This document shows positions 5,914 through 9,599 of a stretch of DNA of 9,599 nt, in pieces; position 1 is the first letter of the stretch, and each line of letters begins with the position of its first letter. The DNA is taken from assembly GCA_934572365.1 (NCBI GenBank), contig CAKTKX010000042.1:1-9599 (forward strand), given 5' to 3'. Under the pieces are notes generated by a model. The model was given only the letters and a program-made list of their open reading frames with translations, made no database searches and had not been told where the DNA came from. The position numbers were made by a program, and so were the translations under genes. The DNA is from an uncultured Oscillospiraceae bacterium. GTDB taxonomy: Bacteria > Bacillota > Clostridia > Oscillospirales > Oscillospiraceae.

Positions 5914-7899
5914 ATGTCGATTCAGACCGCTTTAGATGAATACAACCTGGCGCTGAAACAGGGCCAGAAGGAATACCGGGAGCTTGTGATGGAGGGGCGC
6001 TCGCCCTACCCCGCCGTGCTGGACGACATTCTGCCGGAAAACAATACGGATTCCGTGGTGGACGTGGGGCTGGTGGAGATTCCATCGGAGCGGATCATCG
6101 GCACCAAATCCGCCGGACGCATTACGGCCTTCACTGCCTCCTTCCGCCCGCTGCTGGATGTCAAATCCGAGTTTGCCATCAAGTGGGTCAACCTCTGCAA
6201 CGCCCACCTGGGGGAGACGGGCATCACCGACCCCATTTTGTGCTACGAATACTTAGGCAATTTCTACGTTCAGGAGGGCAACAAGCGGGTCAGCGTCCTG
6301 CGGCACTTTGGCTCCCCCCGGATTCCCGGCACCGTCAAGCGCATTGTGCCGCCCCTGACCGATGAGCCGCGCATTCAGGCGTACTACGAATTCATGGACT
6401 TTTACAAGGCCTCCCACCTGTACTGCGTCCAATTCCGCCATCCCGGGGATTATGCCAAGCTTCTGGCACACCTGGGCAAGAAAAGCGACGAGATCTGGGA
6501 GGAATCGGAACGGCGCACCTTCAACGCCTATTTCCACTATTTCCGGGACGCGTTCAGCGCCCTGCAGGTGCCGCCGGAGGAAGTGCTTCCCGAGGAGGCG
6601 CTGCTGCTGTGGCTGGATCTTTACCCGTTTCAGGATCTGGGGCAGCTGTCCACGGCGGAACTGAAAAAGAGCGTCGCCGCTCTGCGGGAGGACATGGTCG
6701 CCAACACGAAGAAGCAGGAGGCCGTCAAGGTGCAGACCAAGGCGGAGGATACCTCCAAGGCGTCCCTCTTGGAGCGGTTTATTTCCGCAAGCCCCGACCA
6801 TCTGAACGTGGCCTTTGTCCACCAGATGAACCCGTCCAACAGCACCTGGGTGCTGGGTCACGAGGAGGGAAAGGAGCATTTGCAGAAAGTGTTCGGCGAC
6901 CGGGTCACCCTGCGCAGCTACTTTGATGCCGCCAACCCGGAGCTGGCAGAGCCGATCATCGAGCAGGCGGTGGCCGACGGCGCACAGGTGGTGTTCATCA
7001 CCGCGCCCCCGTTGAGCCGCGCCACGCTGAAGGCTGCGGTAAAGTATCCCAAGGTGCGCTTCCTCAACTGCTCCGTCGACCAGGCCTATTCCAGCATCCG
7101 CACCTATTACGGGCGGATCTATGAGGCAAAGTTTATCACCGGCGCCATCGCCGGCGCCATGGCCCAGAACAACCGCATCGGCTATATTGCGTCTTACCCG
7201 ATTTTCGGCGTCCCCGCCTCCATCAACGCCTTTGCTCTGGGGGCGCAGATGACCAATCCCCGGGCGCAGATCGAGCTGCGGTGGTCGTGCGTCAAGGGAA
7301 CGCCCCAGGCCGATCTGCTGGCGGACGGTATCCGGGTGGTATCCAACCGGGACGCGCCTACCCAGGCGAAAATGTACCTGGACTTCTGCAACTACGGCAC
7401 CTACCTGATGAACGACCGGGGCGACCTGATCCCCTTGGGAACGCCCATCTGGGTCTGGGGCAAGTTCTATGAATTCGTCATCCGCAGTATTTTTGCCGGT
7501 GGCTGGAAGCGGGACAAGGGTGAATCCACCGCGCTCAACTACTGGCTGGGCATGGACAGCGGCGTCATCGGCATCCGGCTGTCCGAAAAGCTGCCGGAGG
7601 GCGTGCATCAGTTCGCGGAGATTCTGAAAAAGGGCTTGGAGGACGGCGTTCTCGACCCCTTCCGGCGGCGCATCACCGCTCAGGACGGTACGGTGAAGTC
7701 CGACGGGACACGGGGGTTCGCCCCGGAGGAGCTGCTGCACATGGACTGGCTGTGCGACAACATCGTGGGCAGCATCCCCACCTTTGACCAGATCTTGCCG
7801 ATCTCCCAGCAGATGGTGCGGGAGCTGGGTATTTACCGAGATAAAATTCCCACAGAGAAGGAGGGGAAGCCCCGTGAAGATTTTGACCGTATCCGATGA
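5914..7899 (+). CDS. ParB-like domain fused to a cytosolic BMP/PnrA-type solute-binding domain
   Basis: A 661-residue protein with no signal peptide or lipobox, so probably cytosolic. Residues about 47-146 resemble a ParB/sulfiredoxin-like fold: VGLVEIPSERIIGT, then DPILCYEYLGNFYVQEGNKR (106-125) and VSVLRHFG. Residues 150-250 look helical, and a charged linker (about 250-283) leads to a BMP domain from about 296. That domain includes LNVAFVHQMNPSNSTW and YEAKFITGAIAGAMAQNNRI (403-422), followed by GYIASYP, as in PnrA/Med nucleoside-binding proteins. Exported BMP proteins deliver nucleosides to ABC transporters. Here no permease or ATPase gene follows, so a cytosolic sensing role is likelier than transport. 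GGGAGG lies 5 nt before the ATG. The downstream phosphoesterase gene overlaps its end by 26 nt. The BMP call is firm, the ParB-like call moderate; the ligand and output are unknown. Confidence 0.85.
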   Translation: MSIQTALDEYNLALKQGQKEYRELVMEGRSPYPAVLDDILPENNTDSVVDVGLVEIPSERIIGTKSAGRITAFTASFRPLLDVKSEFAIKWVNLCNAHLGETGITDPILCYEYLGNFYVQEGNKRVSVLRHFGSPRIPGTVKRIVPPLTDEPRIQAYYEFMDFYKASHLYCVQFRHPGDYAKLLAHLGKKSDEIWEESERRTFNAYFHYFRDAFSALQVPPEEVLPEEALLLWLDLYPFQDLGQLSTAELKKSVAALREDMVANTKKQEAVKVQTKAEDTSKASLLERFISASPDHLNVAFVHQMNPSNSTWVLGHEEGKEHLQKVFGDRVTLRSYFDAANPELAEPIIEQAVADGAQVVFITAPPLSRATLKAAVKYPKVRFLNCSVDQAYSSIRTYYGRIYEAKFITGAIAGAMAQNNRIGYIASYPIFGVPASINAFALGAQMTNPRAQIELRWSCVKGTPQADLLADGIRVVSNRDAPTQAKMYLDFCNYGTYLMNDRGDLIPLGTPIWVWGKFYEFVIRSIFAGGWKRDKGESTALNYWLGMDSGVIGIRLSEKLPEGVHQFAEILKKGLEDGVLDPFRRRITAQDGTVKSDGTRGFAPEELLHMDWLCDNIVGSIPTFDQILPISQQMVRELGIYRDKIPTEKEGKPREDFDRIR

Positions 7900-8545
7900 G
7901 GAATGCGCCGCATTTTGGGACAATTACGTCCCCGGGCGGCTGAAGGAGTATGACCTGATCCTCTCCTGCGGCGACCTGAACGCGCGGTATCTGAGCTTTC
8001 TTGTCACCATGGCGCGGTGTCCGCTGCTGTACGTCCACGGGAACCATGATATCAACTACCGCCAGGTCCCCCCGGAGGGGTGTGACTGCATCGACGACCA
8101 CATCGTGACCTACAACGGGGTGCGCATTCTGGGTCTGGGCGGGTGCCGCAAGTACCATCCCGGTCCCCACCAGTACACCGACGACCAGATGCGCCGCCGC
8201 ATCCAGAAGCTTCGGTGGAAGCTCAAGCGCATGGGTGGCGTGGATATCGTGGTGACCCACGCGCCGCCCTACGGCTTAGGCGACGGGGACGACCCGGCGC
8301 ACTGGGGCTTTGAATCCCTGGTGGAGCTGCTAGATACATACCATCCCCAATACCTTGTCCACGGGCATGTGCATATGCGCTACGGCGCCCGGGATCGGGT
8401 GCGGGATTACAACGGCACGACCCTCATCAACGCCACCGAACGCTATACCTTTGAAATCCCCGACCGGCCGGTGGACGGCAAGCAGTTGGGTCAGGTGATC
8501 TACAAGACCCGCCAGAGGCGGGACGACCCCCTGGACAGGCGCTGA
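7874..8545 (+). CDS. Calcineurin-like metallophosphoesterase
   Basis: A 223-residue predicted cytosolic metal-dependent phosphoesterase. Motifs in order: SDEE (7-10) in place of the usual SDxH, CGDL (32-35), GNHD (56-59), THAPP (128-132) and GHVH (164-167). The first motif keeps its Asp but has Glu10 where the metal-binding His normally sits; all other metal ligands are present. The GTG at 7874 is chosen because AAGGAGG (7858-7864) lies 9 nt upstream and the protein then begins with the expected first strand, MKILTVSD. An in-frame ATG further upstream, at 7784, would add an Arg-rich out-of-family extension. The gene starts inside the BMP-fusion gene (26-nt overlap), implying coupled translation. 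The substrate is unknown; a nucleotide or nucleotide-derived phosphoester would fit a BMP partner, but that is speculation. Confidence 0.88.
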   Translation: MKILTVSDEECAAFWDNYVPGRLKEYDLILSCGDLNARYLSFLVTMARCPLLYVHGNHDINYRQVPPEGCDCIDDHIVTYNGVRILGLGGCRKYHPGPHQYTDDQMRRRIQKLRWKLKRMGGVDIVVTHAPPYGLGDGDDPAHWGFESLVELLDTYHPQYLVHGHVHMRYGARDRVRDYNGTTLINATERYTFEIPDRPVDGKQLGQVIYKTRQRRDDPLDRR

Positions 8546-8572
8546 GGGCAGATTCAGATAGGAAGTGATTCT

Positions 8573-9220
8573 ATGTTTACCGGTTTCACCCCGGAGACCA
8601 TTGATTTTCTCTGGGGCATCCGCATGAACAACAACCGGGACTGGTTCCTGGGGCATAAAAAACAATACGTCGATACCCTGTACGAGCCGATGAAGGCGCT
8701 GGGAAAAGACCTGTTCGTGCCCTTCATGGAGGTTCCGGGGACGATTCTGAAGGTCAGCCGCATCTACCGGGACGCCCGGCTGCACCATCCCGACCCCTAC
8801 AAGGAAAGTCTGTGGCTCTGCATCCGGCAGGACGTGGAATGGTGGGCGGAAAATCCCTGCCTGTTCTTTGAAATCAACCCGGAGGGCGTGGACTACGGCT
8901 TTACCCTCTGGCATCCCAGGACGGCGGCGATGGAGGAGTTCCGGAAGTATATTTCCGCTTACCCCGACGAATTTTTGCAGTTGATTGCCCGGACGGAGGC
9001 GGCGGTGGGACAGAGCGTCACGGCGCAGCTGTACAAGCGCCCCAAGGAGACGGCAAATCCTGCTCTTGCGCCTTACTTTGCCTGGAAGGGCGGCATTGAG
9101 TGCATCCGCCATAAGGACGTGGGGGACGAGATGTTCGGCGCGGAGCTGGAAAATGAGGTGGCGGATTTCTTCGCCAAGCTCACGCCGCTGTATACGTATT
9201 TCACCCGGTTCGGGGCGTAG
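8573..9220 (+). CDS. DUF2461 family protein
   Basis: A 215-residue soluble protein whose sequence follows the DUF2461 (TIGR02453) pattern: FTPETIDFLWGIRMNNNRDW at residues 3-22 with FLGHKKQY after it, then KVSRIYRDARLHHPDPYKES about residues 60-79, and further aromatic-rich segments such as LWLCIRQDVEWWAENP. The length is typical. The family has no established function and no obvious catalytic triad. AGGAAG (8560-8565) lies 7 nt before the ATG. The gene begins 27 nt after the phosphoesterase stop with no terminator between, so it is probably in the same transcript, and dapF begins 35 nt after its stop. Confidence 0.82.
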   Translation: MFTGFTPETIDFLWGIRMNNNRDWFLGHKKQYVDTLYEPMKALGKDLFVPFMEVPGTILKVSRIYRDARLHHPDPYKESLWLCIRQDVEWWAENPCLFFEINPEGVDYGFTLWHPRTAAMEEFRKYISAYPDEFLQLIARTEAAVGQSVTAQLYKRPKETANPALAPYFAWKGGIECIRHKDVGDEMFGAELENEVADFFAKLTPLYTYFTRFGA

Positions 9221-9255
9221 GCGGGCATCTTAGATAAAAATTCGAGGTGAATTTT

Positions 9256-9599
9256 ATGAAGGTTTACTATATGAACGGCGCGGGCAACGACTTTATGGTC
9301 ATCGACGCCCGTGGGCTGACGCCGGACTATCCGGCGCTGGCGCGGAAATGCTGTGCGGTCACGGGGGCGGACGGGTTCATGGCCACGGACGAATCCGACA
9401 AGGCGGATTTCCGGCTGCATTTTTACAATTCCGACGGCACCCGGGGCGAGATGTGCGGCAACGGCGCCCGGTGCATCTGCCGGTTCGGCCATGACATCGG
9501 TCTGGCGGGAGACGTTATGACCGTGGAGACCGACGCGGGGCTTGTCCCCGGCTGGCGGCTGGACGAAAATCTGTACCGGGTGAAGCTGAACAACCCCTA
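9256..9599 (+). CDS. dapF: Diaminopimelate epimerase, N-terminal part (runs off the window)
   Basis: The first 114 residues are visible. DapF converts LL- to meso-diaminopimelate in the cytosol, supplying lysine and the peptidoglycan cross-linking residue. The family marks are NGAGNDF (7-13, substrate-binding Asn11), GADGF (37-41), FYNSDG (56-61) and EMCGNGARC (65-73), in which Cys67 is one of the two catalytic cysteines; the second lies beyond the window. GAGGTGA (9244-9250) is 5 nt before the ATG. The 35-nt gap after the DUF2461 gene holds no terminator, so read-through from the upstream unit is likely. Confidence 0.93.
   Translation, partial: MKVYYMNGAGNDFMVIDARGLTPDYPALARKCCAVTGADGFMATDESDKADFRLHFYNSDGTRGEMCGNGARCICRFGHDIGLAGDVMTVETDAGLVPGWRLDENLYRVKLNNP

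Noticed and set aside
6253..7923. A 556-codon open frame on the - strand opposite the BMP-fusion gene
   Set aside because: It is antisense to a gene with clear family motifs, has Arg/His/Gly/Pro-rich composition typical of a GC-rich shadow frame, and shows no recognisable domain.
9221..9255. A possible separate dapF promoter in the AT-rich gap (TAGATA at 9231)
   Set aside because: No -35 box at a suitable distance; read-through from the upstream gene is simpler.

Overview
This window is GC-rich, densely packed chromosomal DNA. It fits an anaerobic Gram-positive gut bacterium of the class Clostridia, most likely order Oscillospirales. The basis is Shine-Dalgarno sequences of the AGGAGG type, sigma-A-like promoters, short intergenic gaps, a MoxR/DUF58/transglutaminase operon of Firmicutes type, and protein motifs such as the RpiB and SDR signatures. 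The lineage is inferred from these features, not from a database match.

Left part (1-1450, + strand): the tail of a gene that is probably an S1-domain RNA-binding protein, then a structured 3' region, then a two-gene unit. That unit encodes a short-chain dehydrogenase resembling the EF-P 5-aminopentanone reductase YmfI, and a ribose-5-phosphate isomerase B. A hairpin at 1416-1448 ends it and also serves the operon arriving from the other side. The structured region at 107-195 looks like an ancestral terminator split by a 60-bp insertion that duplicated the 5-bp sequence AGGCT.

Middle part (1453-5692, - strand): a four-gene operon in transcription order: MoxR AAA+ ATPase, DUF58 protein, membrane transglutaminase of TgpA/YebA type, and an unrecognised 94-residue protein. 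The genes overlap or lie 1-11 bases apart. A sigma-A promoter (TTGTTT, 17 bp, TACAAT) lies just upstream of the MoxR gene. By family precedent this set acts at the cell envelope; its substrate is unknown.

Right part (5914-9599, + strand): a divergent transcription unit with its own promoter. It encodes a 661-residue protein joining a ParB-like domain to a BMP/PnrA-type solute-binding domain with no secretion signal. A metallophosphoesterase gene overlapping it by 26 nt follows, then a DUF2461 protein and the start of dapF (diaminopimelate epimerase), which runs off the window. The apparently cytosolic binding-protein fusion and its coupled phosphoesterase are the best candidates for an undescribed system.

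No RNA genes, CRISPR arrays, phage genes or transposases were seen. No gene-free stretch exceeds 300 bases; the longest is the 221-bp divergent promoter region at 5693-5913.
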